The position numbers and the translations under genes were made by a program. Positions 16,999-27,175 of a stretch of DNA of 64,000 bases are shown here, piece by piece; position 1 is the first letter of the stretch, and the number at the start of each line of letters is the position of its first letter. The DNA lies in the NCBI RefSeq assembly GCF_027571385.1, contig NZ_CP085636.1, positions 2,914,001 to 2,978,000 of the forward strand, written 5' to 3'. The notes below the pieces were generated by a model that worked only from the letters and a program-made list of their open reading frames with translations, was not told where the DNA came from and did not search any database. The stretch comes from Shewanella sp. MTB7 (GTDB lineage: Bacteria > Pseudomonadota > Gammaproteobacteria > Enterobacterales > Shewanellaceae).

Positions 16999-19212
16999 AT
17001 GAAATTAAGCTATGACGCCATGATGTCTGATTTGACAAATTCAAGTATCAGTGTAAAACGCTATGGTGCAATTTTGACCATGTTACTTGATGCTTCACCA
17101 TTAAACGATATTCTCGCTTCCTTAGTATTGCTCATAGAGGAAGAAAAGTTGGGTACAACAGGCTCAATACTTTTACTCAGTGACGACGGCAAACGTTTAC
17201 TCACTGGCGCCGCACCTAATTTACCCGATAGCTATAACCAAGCTATACATGGCATCGCGATAGGTGATGGGGTTGGCTCCTGTGGCACTGCAGCCTATAC
17301 AGGGTTACGTGTTATTGTCGAAGATGTAAGTACCCATCCCTATTGGGATTCATTTAAGGAACTATCGTTAGCTGTTGGTTTACAAGCTTGTTGGTCGGAG
17401 CCGATAAAAGACAGCCAAGGTAAGGTACTTGGCACATTTGCCATGTATTATGACTCAATTAAGTCTCCCACTGACGTTGATTTAGCGTTGATAAGTGAAG
17501 CAGCCCGCCTTGCTAGCTTAGCTATAGAACGTAGTAGGGCACTTCACTTTCAACGCCTAACAGCTAACATTTTTAAACACCTTCCTATTGCTATGGTTGT
17601 TACCGATGTATATGGAACGATATTGAGTGCAAATCCAACTTTTTATCGTTATTTGCAATGTCTCCCTAACGATTATGCCATGTTCGACCCTAAAATTTTT
17701 TTCCAGCCTTCAGGGCAGCAATTAACCTTAATGTTTCGCTACCTCACGGTTAACCAAACATGGCAAGGGGAGCTCATTGGTAGCAGAGTTGGTGGTGAGT
17801 ATTTTCATGTTGAGTTAACCGTCACCATTTTTAAAGAACCAGGTTCAGATGAACAGTACTCATCTTGGTTATTTCGGGATATTAGTGAACGTAAAAAAGC
17901 GAGTGAACTTATTAATTTCCAAGCAAATTATGATTCATTAACTCGACTTGCGAATCGAAACCATCTATTCAAGGTTATGCAGGCAGAAATTGAGTCGGAT
18001 AATTTGACTCCTGGGTTCGCGTTTATGTTGATGGATCTGGATAACTTTAAGCAAGTGAACGATACTTTTGGACACAACAAAGGGGATCTATTGTTGCAGG
18101 AAGTCTCCGCAAGGATCCAAGGTTGCGTATTGAGTAACTCCCTGTTGGCAAGGCTTGGAGGCGATGAGTTTGCGCTGTTATTGCCAGGGCTGGTTAAAGA
18201 GAATGAGTTAGCATCGATAGCCAATAATATTAATGAAACCGTATCTCAACCTATTCAGCTAAATGCAAATAAAAAAGTGCTAACCAGTGTCAGCATTGGT
18301 GTTGCTCGTTTTCCTGAAGATGCAATGACGCTAGAGCAAGTATTGAACTGCGCCGATCAGGCAATGTATATCTCAAAAGCTGAAGGTAGAAATTGCTTTC
18401 ATTTCTTCACTGAGCAGATGCAGCAGAGTGCTGAACGCACAGCTAATTTGCATGCAGCACTTAAGTTAGCTTTAGACTTCAATATGTTCGAACTCTATTT
18501 TCAACCAATCATTTGCTTGGAAACTGATAAAATTGTGCGGGCAGAGGTGTTGTTGAGGTGGCAATATGAAGGTTTGTCTGTTTCTCCTGAAGAGTTTATT
18601 CCTTTAGCGGAGAGTAGTGGTCTGATTGTTGAGTTAGGGCACTGGGTACGACAAGAGTCAATGTCGTTTTTATTACAGCTTCAAACGATCGCCCCAGAAA
18701 TTGGATTATCAATTAATGTTTCTATGTATGAATTTTGGTCTCATTCTTTGCAAGATAATTTGGTTAACTCAATTCAAGATATTGCCGTTAATTTAACCTC
18801 TGAACCTTTTCCCTTTGAAATGATGACTATCGAAATCACAGAGTCTCTTTTGATGAAACAGCATAGTCATTTAATTGCTTCGCTACAAAAACTCAGAAAT
18901 ATGGGAATTAAAATTGCAGTTGACGATTTCGGTACTGGTTATTCTTCACTCTCCTACTTGAGCAATTTCCCTATCGACCAAATTAAAATAGACAAGAGCT
19001 TTATTCAATATTCAGATCATTCCATAAAGCAACAAGCTTTAGTGGAAGCGATCACAACTTTAGGTCATGCGCTAGAACTTTGTGTTATAGCTGAAGGCGT
19101 TGAATCAAAAGAAGAACTTGAATTTGTTAAAAAATCTGGAATTGAAGCTGTGCAAGGTTACTATTTTTATCCTCCTATGACTAAGGTCTCGCTGTTACAT
19201 TTGTTACGTTGA
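16999..19212 (+). CDS. GAF-PAS-GGDEF-EAL cyclic-di-GMP protein
   Basis: A 737-residue cytoplasmic signalling protein. Domains in order: GAF (about 25-170), PAS (about 185-295, ending WLFRDISERKKA), GGDEF (about 305-460, intact RLGGDEFALL) and EAL (about 480-737). In the EAL domain the signature reads RAEVLLRW, so the name motif is EVL, but the metal-binding glutamate is kept, as are the motifs VDDFGTGYSSLSYL, KIDKSFI and IAEGVE. Both cyclase and phosphodiesterase activity are therefore possible. No membrane segment is seen, so the input is probably a cytoplasmic signal read by GAF or PAS. It has no obvious partner gene. Confidence 0.93.
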   Translation: MKLSYDAMMSDLTNSSISVKRYGAILTMLLDASPLNDILASLVLLIEEEKLGTTGSILLLSDDGKRLLTGAAPNLPDSYNQAIHGIAIGDGVGSCGTAAYTGLRVIVEDVSTHPYWDSFKELSLAVGLQACWSEPIKDSQGKVLGTFAMYYDSIKSPTDVDLALISEAARLASLAIERSRALHFQRLTANIFKHLPIAMVVTDVYGTILSANPTFYRYLQCLPNDYAMFDPKIFFQPSGQQLTLMFRYLTVNQTWQGELIGSRVGGEYFHVELTVTIFKEPGSDEQYSSWLFRDISERKKASELINFQANYDSLTRLANRNHLFKVMQAEIESDNLTPGFAFMLMDLDNFKQVNDTFGHNKGDLLLQEVSARIQGCVLSNSLLARLGGDEFALLLPGLVKENELASIANNINETVSQPIQLNANKKVLTSVSIGVARFPEDAMTLEQVLNCADQAMYISKAEGRNCFHFFTEQMQQSAERTANLHAALKLALDFNMFELYFQPIICLETDKIVRAEVLLRWQYEGLSVSPEEFIPLAESSGLIVELGHWVRQESMSFLLQLQTIAPEIGLSINVSMYEFWSHSLQDNLVNSIQDIAVNLTSEPFPFEMMTIEITESLLMKQHSHLIASLQKLRNMGIKIAVDDFGTGYSSLSYLSNFPIDQIKIDKSFIQYSDHSIKQQALVEAITTLGHALELCVIAEGVESKEELEFVKKSGIEAVQGYYFYPPMTKVSLLHLLR

Positions 19213-19302
19213 ATAGTAATTTTTAACTTAACTAAGTGAAAATAAGCTCAAAGGGAGTAACCTATAATACTTTCCTAATAATTCAAGTTGCAGGAGCTGA
19301 AA

Positions 19303-20043
19303 ATGAAATTAGCTAATGAACAGACTGAAGAGACGAAAAGTTATCAGGTTTGGGACAGACCGAGTCGACTATTTCACTGGGTCAATGTATTACTGGTGAT
19401 CAGTTTATTGTTTGTCGGATTTTTGATGTTGTTTCGCACTGATCTAGGCATTGATTCACTCGTAGCAAAAATTAAGATAAAAGAGCTACATGTTATCATT
19501 GGTTATCTATTTGCTGCTAATCTACTATTTAGGATCCAGTGGGGCTTTATTGGCAGTCACTTCGCTAGGTTTGCTAATAATATACCCAGTTTAAGGGCTA
19601 TGAAGAAGTATAAGTCAGCATTAGACCGTGGGGATAATCCTCAATACATTGGACACAATCCTATGGGGAAGTTGGCAGTATTTATTATCATGCTGACGTT
19701 AACAGTAATGCTTGTTACAGGGTTATTTCGCGCAGGCACAGATATTTACTATCCGCCATTTGGTGGAGCTATCACTGAATACATAGCCCAAGATGGTGTT
19801 GATGCCGCTAGCATTAAACCCTATAACGACACAGGTGTTGATAAGCAGAAGTTAGCTGAAATTAAGCCTTACAAAAGTCTTGCCGGAAAAATTCACCTTT
19901 ATGGGGCTTATTTTTTAATGTTGTTAATTTTTCTTCATGTTATTGCAGTGATACAGTCTGAGCGGAAACATCAACCAGGAATAATATCTGCAATGTTTTC
20001 TGGTATAAAGAGAATATCAGGGCCAACCCAAGATAAGGAATAA
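19303..20043 (+). CDS. Di-heme cytochrome b (cytochrome b561 / hydrogenase-type b family)
   Basis: A 246-residue inner-membrane cytochrome b with four hydrophobic helices. Candidate heme-binding histidines are visible in SRLFHWVNVLL, KELHVIIGYLF, KIHLYGAYFLML and FLHVIAV, in the helix pattern of the family that carries electrons from quinol to a partner enzyme or from a dehydrogenase to quinone. The ATG at 19303 has an ideal AGGAG site. No partner dehydrogenase, c-type cytochrome or hydrogenase gene is adjacent, so its electron partner is not known. A terminator follows at 20086-20124. Confidence 0.85.
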   Translation: MKLANEQTEETKSYQVWDRPSRLFHWVNVLLVISLLFVGFLMLFRTDLGIDSLVAKIKIKELHVIIGYLFAANLLFRIQWGFIGSHFARFANNIPSLRAMKKYKSALDRGDNPQYIGHNPMGKLAVFIIMLTLTVMLVTGLFRAGTDIYYPPFGGAITEYIAQDGVDAASIKPYNDTGVDKQKLAEIKPYKSLAGKIHLYGAYFLMLLIFLHVIAVIQSERKHQPGIISAMFSGIKRISGPTQDKE

Positions 20044-20085
20044 CGGCATACCCAAGTGGTGTGTATTGTTTTATCGATAAATAAG

Positions 20086-20124
20086 GAGAGCTCCCATAAG
20101 GTTATATGGGCGCTCTCTTTTTTT
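20086..20124 (+). terminator. Rho-independent terminator after the cytochrome b gene
   Basis: A 13-bp stem GAGAGCTCCCATA / TATGGGCGCTCTC with one mismatch and a run of seven T residues. The remaining 238 bases up to the next gene hold no recognisable feature apart from its leader. Confidence 0.85.
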
Positions 20125-20362
20125 GCCTTGGTTTCTGTATCAGTGATTTTGATAAAGTGCCATGAGTTTCACCTGGATTGTTCTGAAAATGCGTTATTGG
20201 TTAGATGTTTGACTCACTTGATTATTTTTTGATTTATAACGGCATTAAAAGAACTGATGTCATGGATTAACAGTGGTATAGTTCTCGCTTTCAGTTTAAT
20301 GCATATGGTCTGGATCTTGATTGCATCAGATCAGCTAACTTCGTAAGCGAAAGGCGTATTCA

Positions 20363-23300
20363 TTGGTCAAGCTAGAAGCATATTTTAGTCAAGCAACAAT
20401 CTATAATGCAATGCAGTTACTGTTTGCTGGTCAGTTAATTCACTGTGATTATTCTAGCTGGTTATTAACTGGAGAGTTTGAGTCGCAGAGTCATCAAGAA
20501 CTCAACAATAGCATTATAAATAAGATAGATGTTCGACTTGACTGGACCGCAGGACCTGTCGTTGGTTCTGCGCATAGTTACTGCTCATGTGATGTCGAAG
20601 GTCCCTGTGAGCATTTAGCTGCAGTCGCCATCGACTACATAGCAAAACAGGATATGATCACCCCATATCCAAGTGAAAAAAAACGTGCCGATACCGTATT
20701 AAGGCTACTTAAAACTGAATTTAATCAACGTTTTGATCCTTATCCTAATATGGCTCGTCATCGTATTGTTTATCTGTTGTCTTTAGGTGAGCATGGTTTG
20801 CATCTGACTGCCCATAAAGGCTATATCAGTAAAAAAGGCAAATATTCGATTAAACGGGATATTGGCTTTGGTTTTTCAAGTAAATCGGCGCAGCCTAAAT
20901 ATGTGACTCAAGCAGATCTGTATTTATTGGAGAAAATAAAAGAGTATTCTTTAGCGTTAGATGATATTCAAAGAGCGGCATTGCAGGATGCTATTTCGTT
21001 GGATATCGTTGATTTTACATCCCTTAAGTTTATTAAAACCTTGTGTGCAACTCAACGTTGCTTTTGGGAGAGTTGTGAGCAAGCTGCGATTAAGCTTGAG
21101 ACTCACTACTGCTATGATTTTGTCGATCCCGATGTATTTATCTCAATTGGCAAGAATGGCTATCTAGACTTGGCAAGTATGAGCTTAGTCATTACTCCTT
21201 TACCTGAAAAGCTAGTTAAGCCATTGTTTGATCACACACTTGACTGGTCACCACAATTAAGGGTTAGCCGACATGAAATTGAGTTTCCATGGGATGAGAG
21301 ATCAAGGTTGGAGCTTGAAGTCGCCACGTTTTCATTAATTCATGATGAACTAAGTATTGATTTAGATGAAATATTTTCTTCTGCTTATGATGCGCCGGAA
21401 GTGATGAAACAAACTGCAGAGCTCAATGTTCAGCTAGCAGTTTTACCCTTGTTAACGTCTGTTTTTGAATCGCCAGTTTGGTCGCGATTTCCCATAGGAA
21501 CGCGCTTATTACCTCAAGAGTTAAGTGTGCAAATGGTTGTGCTTCGCCGGTTATCTCTTGCGGGATGGGAGATAAAATATGAACTTAAAAATCGATTTGA
21601 AGTGATACATGCTCAACGTTGGTATGGTGATGTACATAATAGCGATAGTGATAAAAGTTGGTTTGAGCTAGAAATTGGCGTTGAAGTTAACGGGGAGAAA
21701 GTTAATTTGCTGCCCTATTTAGTTAAGGCCATACGTCAAGGGTTAGTTGAAAATATTGATAATCAAACCACCATATTAATGGATCTTGATAGCGGAGAAC
21801 GACTTGCATTACCAGCGATTAGAATTAAGAAAATCTTAACCGTTTTAGTTGAATTGTATGACAGAAGGCCTTTATCAGCGGTAAATACCGTCAGTTTACC
21901 TCTGCATCAGTTGACTCGAGTTGCCGAACTATCATCAATCAAGGCGGGTGGTCAGTTCGAATGGCTGGGAAGCAGCTTACTTAAAAAGAAGGCCGAAAAG
22001 GTATATAGTTACTTAGAAAATGCCGGTGCAAAAGCCCATGTCGTAAAGCCTCCAGTAGGGCTTAATGCTGTGCTTAGAGAATATCAACAACAAGGATTAA
22101 ATTGGCTGCAATTTCTCAAGAAACAGGGTTTTTGTGGCATTTTAGCCGATGATATGGGCTTGGGGAAAACGATCCAAACTTTGGCCAGTATCCTAATTGA
22201 TAAAGAATCTGGTCGATTAAATAAACCGTGTTTGATTGTTGCGCCAACCAGTTTATTAGCCAATTGGCTACATGAAGCGCAATCTTTTACCCCTGATTTG
22301 AATATTCTCTTGTGGTCAGGAGGGAAACGACATAAAAGCGCGGAGCAGATTAAACATGCTGATGTGGTGATTAGCAGTTATGGTACCCTACAACAAGATG
22401 CGCTATTTTGGGCCGACACCCATTTTCATTTGATAGTGCTTGATGAAGCGCAGAACATTAAGAACGCCCGCAGTCGCATAGCTAGAGTGGTGGGGAGTTT
22501 AACATCGACCCACAAGTTATGTTTAACTGGCACTCCCCTTGAAAATCACCTAGGTGAATTATGGTCTCTGTTTAATTTTTTGATGCCTGGTTTTCTGGGA
22601 AATCCAACGCAATTTAATCGATTATATCAAACTCCGATTGAAAAAGAGAATGATGAAGTAAAGCGTCATGCTCTAGTTCACAGAATAAGTCCTTTCCTGC
22701 TACGAAGAATGAAGTGTGATGTGGCGACTGAGCTTCCAGCCAAAACCGTGATTAATGAGTACATTAGCTTGACTCAGGTTCAGGGTGATCTTTATGAAAC
22801 TATCCGCTTAACTATGTCAGACGAGCTCAGAAAAGCCGTATCTCTGTCTGGGATGAAGCGAAACCGTTTAGCGATCAGTAATGCACTGCTTAAATTACGA
22901 CAAGTTTGTTGTCACCCTGAGTTACTTAAATTAGATCTTATTACTGATAAGGCGTTAGAAGACACACAAGCCTTCGTCTCCTCTGAGCCAGTTGTCTCAA
23001 TTAATGGAAGAAAAACTCTGGTGGCTAAAATTGAAAATAAACCCGTTAAACCTTCTGGTGTAACAAATTCAGGTAAACTAAATTGGATGGCTGATAAGCT
23101 GCCAGGCATGATAGAAGAGGGTAGGCGAGTACTTATATTTTCCTCATTTACCAGTATGTTAACTTTGATTTCACAGCTGCTTGATAAATTATCTATCGGA
23201 CATGTAGAACTGACAGGGAAAAGTCGCGATCGAGCTAGTTTGGTTAAGCGTTTTCAGGAGCAAGAGGTCCCTGTTTTTCTAATTAGCTTAAAAGCGGGCG

Positions 23301-23590
23301 GTTCGGGGCTTAATTTGACCGCTGCGGATGTAGTGATCCATACCGATCCTTGGTGGAATCCAGCTGCGGAGCAACAGGCAAGTGATAGGGCCTACCGAAT
23401 TGGTCAGGATAAATCAGTTTTTGTATATAAACTTATCTGTAAGGATACCGTTGAAGAACGAATACAGAGGCTACAGGAGTCGAAACATAACCTGGCGCAG
23501 AGTATTTATGATCACGAGACTCAAGCTGTTGCTGAGATGACTGGGAATGATTGGTTGGAGTTGCTGAAACCCTTGGCAATTGATGAGTAG
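20363..23590 (+). CDS. SNF2-family helicase with SWIM-type zinc finger
   Basis: A 1075-residue SNF2/Rad54-like ATPase. Near the N-terminus CSCDVEGPCEHLAAVAIDYI is a SWIM-type C-x-C-x-H finger (about residues 72-92). A middle region of unknown fold follows, then the ATPase: ADDMGLGKTIQTLASI (Walker A), LDEAQNIKN (DEAH-like box), LTGTPLENHLGELWSLFNFL, and motif V/VI as SLKAGGSGLNL and DRAYRIGQ. Such proteins translocate on double-stranded DNA; the bacterial SWIM/SNF2 combination is common but its task is not well defined. The start is a TTG with GAAAGG upstream; the frame is closed by TAA at 20336, so no ATG start is available further up. Confidence 0.88.
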   Translation: MVKLEAYFSQATIYNAMQLLFAGQLIHCDYSSWLLTGEFESQSHQELNNSIINKIDVRLDWTAGPVVGSAHSYCSCDVEGPCEHLAAVAIDYIAKQDMITPYPSEKKRADTVLRLLKTEFNQRFDPYPNMARHRIVYLLSLGEHGLHLTAHKGYISKKGKYSIKRDIGFGFSSKSAQPKYVTQADLYLLEKIKEYSLALDDIQRAALQDAISLDIVDFTSLKFIKTLCATQRCFWESCEQAAIKLETHYCYDFVDPDVFISIGKNGYLDLASMSLVITPLPEKLVKPLFDHTLDWSPQLRVSRHEIEFPWDERSRLELEVATFSLIHDELSIDLDEIFSSAYDAPEVMKQTAELNVQLAVLPLLTSVFESPVWSRFPIGTRLLPQELSVQMVVLRRLSLAGWEIKYELKNRFEVIHAQRWYGDVHNSDSDKSWFELEIGVEVNGEKVNLLPYLVKAIRQGLVENIDNQTTILMDLDSGERLALPAIRIKKILTVLVELYDRRPLSAVNTVSLPLHQLTRVAELSSIKAGGQFEWLGSSLLKKKAEKVYSYLENAGAKAHVVKPPVGLNAVLREYQQQGLNWLQFLKKQGFCGILADDMGLGKTIQTLASILIDKESGRLNKPCLIVAPTSLLANWLHEAQSFTPDLNILLWSGGKRHKSAEQIKHADVVISSYGTLQQDALFWADTHFHLIVLDEAQNIKNARSRIARVVGSLTSTHKLCLTGTPLENHLGELWSLFNFLMPGFLGNPTQFNRLYQTPIEKENDEVKRHALVHRISPFLLRRMKCDVATELPAKTVINEYISLTQVQGDLYETIRLTMSDELRKAVSLSGMKRNRLAISNALLKLRQVCCHPELLKLDLITDKALEDTQAFVSSEPVVSINGRKTLVAKIENKPVKPSGVTNSGKLNWMADKLPGMIEEGRRVLIFSSFTSMLTLISQLLDKLSIGHVELTGKSRDRASLVKRFQEQEVPVFLISLKAGGSGLNLTAADVVIHTDPWWNPAAEQQASDRAYRIGQDKSVFVYKLICKDTVEERIQRLQESKHNLAQSIYDHETQAVAEMTGNDWLELLKPLAIDE

Positions 23591-23613
23591 TCATTTCTTT
23601 AGCGTTACTTTGG

Positions 23614-24594
23614 TTAACTCTTCGACGCTATGATGGATCTGTTCCTGCCTTCGGACTTTGCCCGATAGAGCGCTTTATCACATTCAGCTAGCCAGTGTTC
23701 GATACTTGTCGCTGGAAGAGAGCTAATCCCGATACTGCAGGTAATGGGTTCCATTACTTCAGGGAGTTGCATTTCAGCGATACTTTGGAGTAGTTGCTGC
23801 GCTATGTCTGATGCTCGAGTAGTATCAAGATCGAGTAATATGATGAGAAACTCCTCTCCACCGTAACGAATAATTTCAACGTTACACGGTACCACTCTTT
23901 TAATGACATTCGCGGCCTGCCGTAGTACCTCGTCACCTACAAGATGACCATATTCATCATTGACTTGTTTGAAATAGTCAAGGTCAAGCAGCAATATACT
24001 GGACTGAACTCCATGGATGGCGTGATTTTGTAATGCATGAGTTAATGATCTCATAAGACGTTTACGATTGTATACACCTGTCAATTCATCAGTATTCGCA
24101 AAATAGAGCAGGGCAAGTTTTTGTCTAGTGATTATATGAGAAAAAATAGCACCAAATATCAAACAATTTAGTATGGCTAACGAAAAACGAGTGATAACAA
24201 ATGTCTCTTCAATATTGAGGGCTAAAAGCAAACTGACGATGGCATAGGTGAAAGATAAAACAACGGCTTCTTTAAGGTTAAATAGGAAGTAAAAGACAAA
24301 AATAGTGGGAAAGAGATAGATAAGACCTTTGTAACCTAAAGTAAAGCAGCTGTAGCTAATGGCGATACATATTAAAATTAGTGTCAGTTTTTTTTGTGCA
24401 AGATTCGCTTTGTTGTGCCATTCAAGATACATAGATAGGGCTAAAGGGAGCATAGAAAGAGCAAAAATAATAGCGAGCACGTAATCTTCTATACTGATGC
24501 GATAGATCACATACATTGCGATGGTAACGATACCTGCAAGTTGAAACAATAATGAGGACGTCTTTGGTATTTTGTTAAGCTTTGTTAGCTCCAT
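23614..24594 (-). CDS. Membrane diguanylate cyclase (GGDEF)
   Basis: A 326-residue inner-membrane protein: about six hydrophobic helices in the first 165 residues, then a GGDEF domain (about 167-326). The active-site signature is RYGGEEFLII (GGEEF, an active form), with TDELTGVYNRKRL and LDLDYFKQVNDEYGH intact. It should make c-di-GMP in response to an unknown membrane signal. It is convergent with the SNF2 gene, whose stop is 24 bases away. Confidence 0.92.
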   Translation of the reverse strand: MELTKLNKIPKTSSLLFQLAGIVTIAMYVIYRISIEDYVLAIIFALSMLPLALSMYLEWHNKANLAQKKLTLILICIAISYSCFTLGYKGLIYLFPTIFVFYFLFNLKEAVVLSFTYAIVSLLLALNIEETFVITRFSLAILNCLIFGAIFSHIITRQKLALLYFANTDELTGVYNRKRLMRSLTHALQNHAIHGVQSSILLLDLDYFKQVNDEYGHLVGDEVLRQAANVIKRVVPCNVEIIRYGGEEFLIILLDLDTTRASDIAQQLLQSIAEMQLPEVMEPITCSIGISSLPATSIEHWLAECDKALYRAKSEGRNRSIIASKS

Positions 24595-24701
24595 TAATCC
24601 CCACTTTATTATTGTTTTTTTAAGTATAACACTGTTTAGTATAATAAATATGTATCTTACTCTGCAAGATGCATTTCAATATCATACGGGATTGCTTAAG
24701 C

Positions 24702-24739
24702 TTCAACTTGATAAATTAACGCTGTTTTATCAAGTTGAA
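24702..24739. repeat. Perfect 14-bp inverted repeat in an intergenic region
   Basis: TTCAACTTGATAAA and its exact complement TTTATCAAGTTGAA, separated by 10 bases. There is no T-run after it, so it is not a standard terminator. It lies in the 372-base gap (24595-24966) upstream of both the diguanylate cyclase gene (divergent) and the HTH gene. It could be an operator or a small element end. Nothing else was seen in this gap; a 60-codon ORF overlapping it is a chance frame. Confidence 0.5.
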
Positions 24740-24966
24740 CCCTTCATTGTCTAAGTTGGTTTTACTTTTTAACCATTAGATGTGAATTTTAGGGTTAATC
24801 GCTATATTTTTACCGTTTTAAGGTGTTTTAAGTTTGTCTCTATTAATATTCTGTACTACACATTAAGTTGGGCATCCAACTTTCAGATTAAATATCTGAT
24901 ATGAAATCATAATCAGACTTAGTGCACTATTTCTAATGTTTATTGCGGATTGATGAGGAGAACGAA

Positions 24967-25419
24967 GTGACGGCTGCTAATGTGTGTGAGCCCAAGGAAC
25001 TATTGTTACTTATTCGTAAAGAGACCAATGCTCGAATGAGGTTAAAGTTACTTGCGTTGCTTCACTATCAGGAGGGGAGATCAAGATATCAGATTGCAGA
25101 ATACCTTAAAGTAAGCCGTACCAGTGTAAACAAATGGATTGCGAGCTATCTAAGCTCAGGTCTTGAAGGACTAAAAGAGAAAAAGCATACAGGAAGACCG
25201 GCAGCATTAAATACTATGCAGATAGAACAACTGTCTAATTTTATCGAAATACGAACTAATAGTCTAAGCACTAATCCATTACATGGTTGTGATGTTCAAC
25301 ATTATATCTCTGATACCTTTGGAGTAAATTATGAAATATCAAATATTTATCGGATTTTAGAACGTTTGGGCTACGCCTGGGTTACTCATCAAGACAATAA
25401 AGCGATGTCGATGAATTAG
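24967..25419 (+). CDS. Lone helix-turn-helix protein of IS630-transposase type
   Basis: A 150-residue DNA-binding protein. Its first half is a helix-turn-helix with RSRYQIAEYLKVSRTSVNKWI, then a linker with GLEGLKEKKHTGRPAALN, and a second winged-helix-like region ending YRILERLGYAWVTHQD. This is the N-terminal DNA-binding half of IS630/Tc1-type transposases. The DDE catalytic half is absent, and the reading frame ends before a terminator and asnS, with no leftover transposase sequence. It is either a truncated element or a domesticated regulator. GTG at 24967 was chosen for its perfect GAGGAG site. Confidence 0.75.
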   Translation: MTAANVCEPKELLLLIRKETNARMRLKLLALLHYQEGRSRYQIAEYLKVSRTSVNKWIASYLSSGLEGLKEKKHTGRPAALNTMQIEQLSNFIEIRTNSLSTNPLHGCDVQHYISDTFGVNYEISNIYRILERLGYAWVTHQDNKAMSMN

Positions 25420-25450
25420 TATTCTGATTAATATTGGTCATTTTAGCGAC

Positions 25451-25477
25451 AAAAAACGCCCATAAGGGCGTTTTTTA
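25451..25477. terminator. Bidirectional terminator between the HTH gene and asnS
   Basis: AAAAAACGCC / GGCGTTTTTT around CATAAG-like loop bases; A and T runs on both sides let it serve both convergent genes. Confidence 0.88.
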
Positions 25478-25511
25478 TAGGATAACAATCAGTATAAATA
25501 ACTTAGTTGTC

Positions 25512-26912
25512 TTAGAAACTTGCTGACTTTGGTGCGCGAGGGAATGGGATCACGTCACGGATGTTTGAAACACCTGTGACATAAGAAACCAAACGCTCGA
25601 AGCCTAAACCGAAACCTGCGTGGGGCACTGTGCCATAACGACGCAGATCGCGATACCACCAATAATCTTCTTGACTTAGATTCATCTCAGCAAGACGAGC
25701 ATCAAGTACGTCTAAACGCTCTTCACGTTGCGCACCACCGATAATTTCACCAATACCTGGTGCAAGTACGTCCATTGCAGCAACTGTTTTGCCATCGTCA
25801 TTAAGGCGCATATAGAAAGCTTTAATGTCTTTAGGGTAGTTTTTCACGACGACAGGCGCTTTAAAATGCTCTTCAGCAAGATAACGCTCATGCTCTGAAT
25901 GCAAGTCAATGCCCCATTCAACTTGATATTCGAATTTCTTGTCGCAAGCTTTAAGAATTTCGATAGCATCGGTGTAATCAACTTGTGCAAAGTCGCTATT
26001 CACAAACGACTCAAGACGTTCGATCACTGTCTTATCAACTCGTTGAGCAAAAAATTCAAGATCATCTCGGCGCTCTTCAAGCACGGCTTTAAAGCAGAAT
26101 TTAAGCATCTGTTCGGCCAGTCCAGCAACATCGTCAAGGTTAGCAAAAGCCACTTCAGGCTCTACCATCCAAAACTCAGCCAAGTGGCGGCTAGTGTTAG
26201 AATTTTCAGCGCGGAAGGTTGGACCAAAAGTGTAGACTTTAGACAGTGCACAGGCGTAAGTTTCAGCGTTAAGTTGACCTGATACTGTTAAGAAAGATTC
26301 TTTACCAAAAAAATCTTCGCTATAGTCTACTTTACCTTCATCTGTACGCGGTATGTTCTCCATATCTAACGTCGATACACGGAACATTTCACCTGCACCT
26401 TCACAGTCAGATGCTGTGATAAGCGGTGTCGATACCCAGATAAAGCCTTGCTCATGGTAAAAACGATGAATAGCTTGAGATAAACTGTTTCTTACACGAG
26501 CAACTGCACCAATGATATTGGTACGTGGGCGTAAGTGTGCTAGCTCTCTTAAGTGCTCAATAGAGTGACGTTTAGCTGCCATAGGGTAGGTTTCTGGATC
26601 TTCAACCCAACCAGCAACTTCAATATTGGTTACTTGAAGTTCGAATGCTTGACCTTTACCTGGAGACTCAACTACTTCTCCAGTCATAACAACTGAACAA
26701 CCAGCAGTAAGCTTTAAGATTTCGTTATTATAATTAGCTAAGCTATTAGGTACTACACCCTGAATAGGATCAAAGCAGGAACCGTCATAAACGGCAAGAA
26801 AAGAGATACCGGCCTTGGAATCTCGGCGAGATCTTACCCAACCACGAACAGTAACTTGCGAACCAATCGCAAATTCACCTTTAAATACAGAAGCGACAGA
26901 TGTAATGCTCAT
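25512..26912 (-). CDS. asnS: Asparaginyl-tRNA synthetase
   Basis: Class IIb aminoacyl-tRNA synthetase that charges tRNA-Asn; 466 residues, the normal length. The N-terminal OB-fold ([20 protein letters not shown]) is followed by the catalytic domain with motif 2 ([21 protein letters not shown]) and motif 3 ([27 protein letters not shown]). The ending GFGLGFERL and IRDVIPFPR identifies Asn rather than Asp or Lys specificity. It is monocistronic, with a terminator at 25451-25477. The region between it and the next gene holds only its promoter. Confidence 0.97.
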   Translation of the reverse strand: MSITSVASVFKGEFAIGSQVTVRGWVRSRRDSKAGISFLAVYDGSCFDPIQGVVPNSLANYNNEILKLTAGCSVVMTGEVVESPGKGQAFELQVTNIEVAGWVEDPETYPMAAKRHSIEHLRELAHLRPRTNIIGAVARVRNSLSQAIHRFYHEQGFIWVSTPLITASDCEGAGEMFRVSTLDMENIPRTDEGKVDYSEDFFGKESFLTVSGQLNAETYACALSKVYTFGPTFRAENSNTSRHLAEFWMVEPEVAFANLDDVAGLAEQMLKFCFKAVLEERRDDLEFFAQRVDKTVIERLESFVNSDFAQVDYTDAIEILKACDKKFEYQVEWGIDLHSEHERYLAEEHFKAPVVVKNYPKDIKAFYMRLNDDGKTVAAMDVLAPGIGEIIGGAQREERLDVLDARLAEMNLSQEDYWWYRDLRRYGTVPHAGFGLGFERLVSYVTGVSNIRDVIPFPRAPKSASF

Positions 26913-27175
26913 TGCTGCTTAGTTCTCCAACGAAACTTATTATAAAAAATTGGACGTTTATATTACCCTGCTGACGGCTTTTCTCAAGTGAATAATGGTC
27001 ATTATAGTGTCTTGATTTCAAAATAATGAATGAAATGTTCGTATATCTTACAGATAGAACTGGTTAGATGATTAAAGCGTCAATATTTCTGTCATTAAAA
27101 AGCAATAAGTTGCTGAAACCTTCAGCGTAATATCATATTGTATACTCAATGTATGGGAGTTTATGTGGAGGTTGT

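Noticed and set aside
24572..24754. 60-codon ORF before the HTH gene
   Set aside because: Overlaps the start of the cyclase gene on the opposite strand and a hairpin; no ribosome site.
25899..26282. 127-codon ORF antisense to asnS
   Set aside because: The asnS protein is complete and well conserved; this frame is a shadow.
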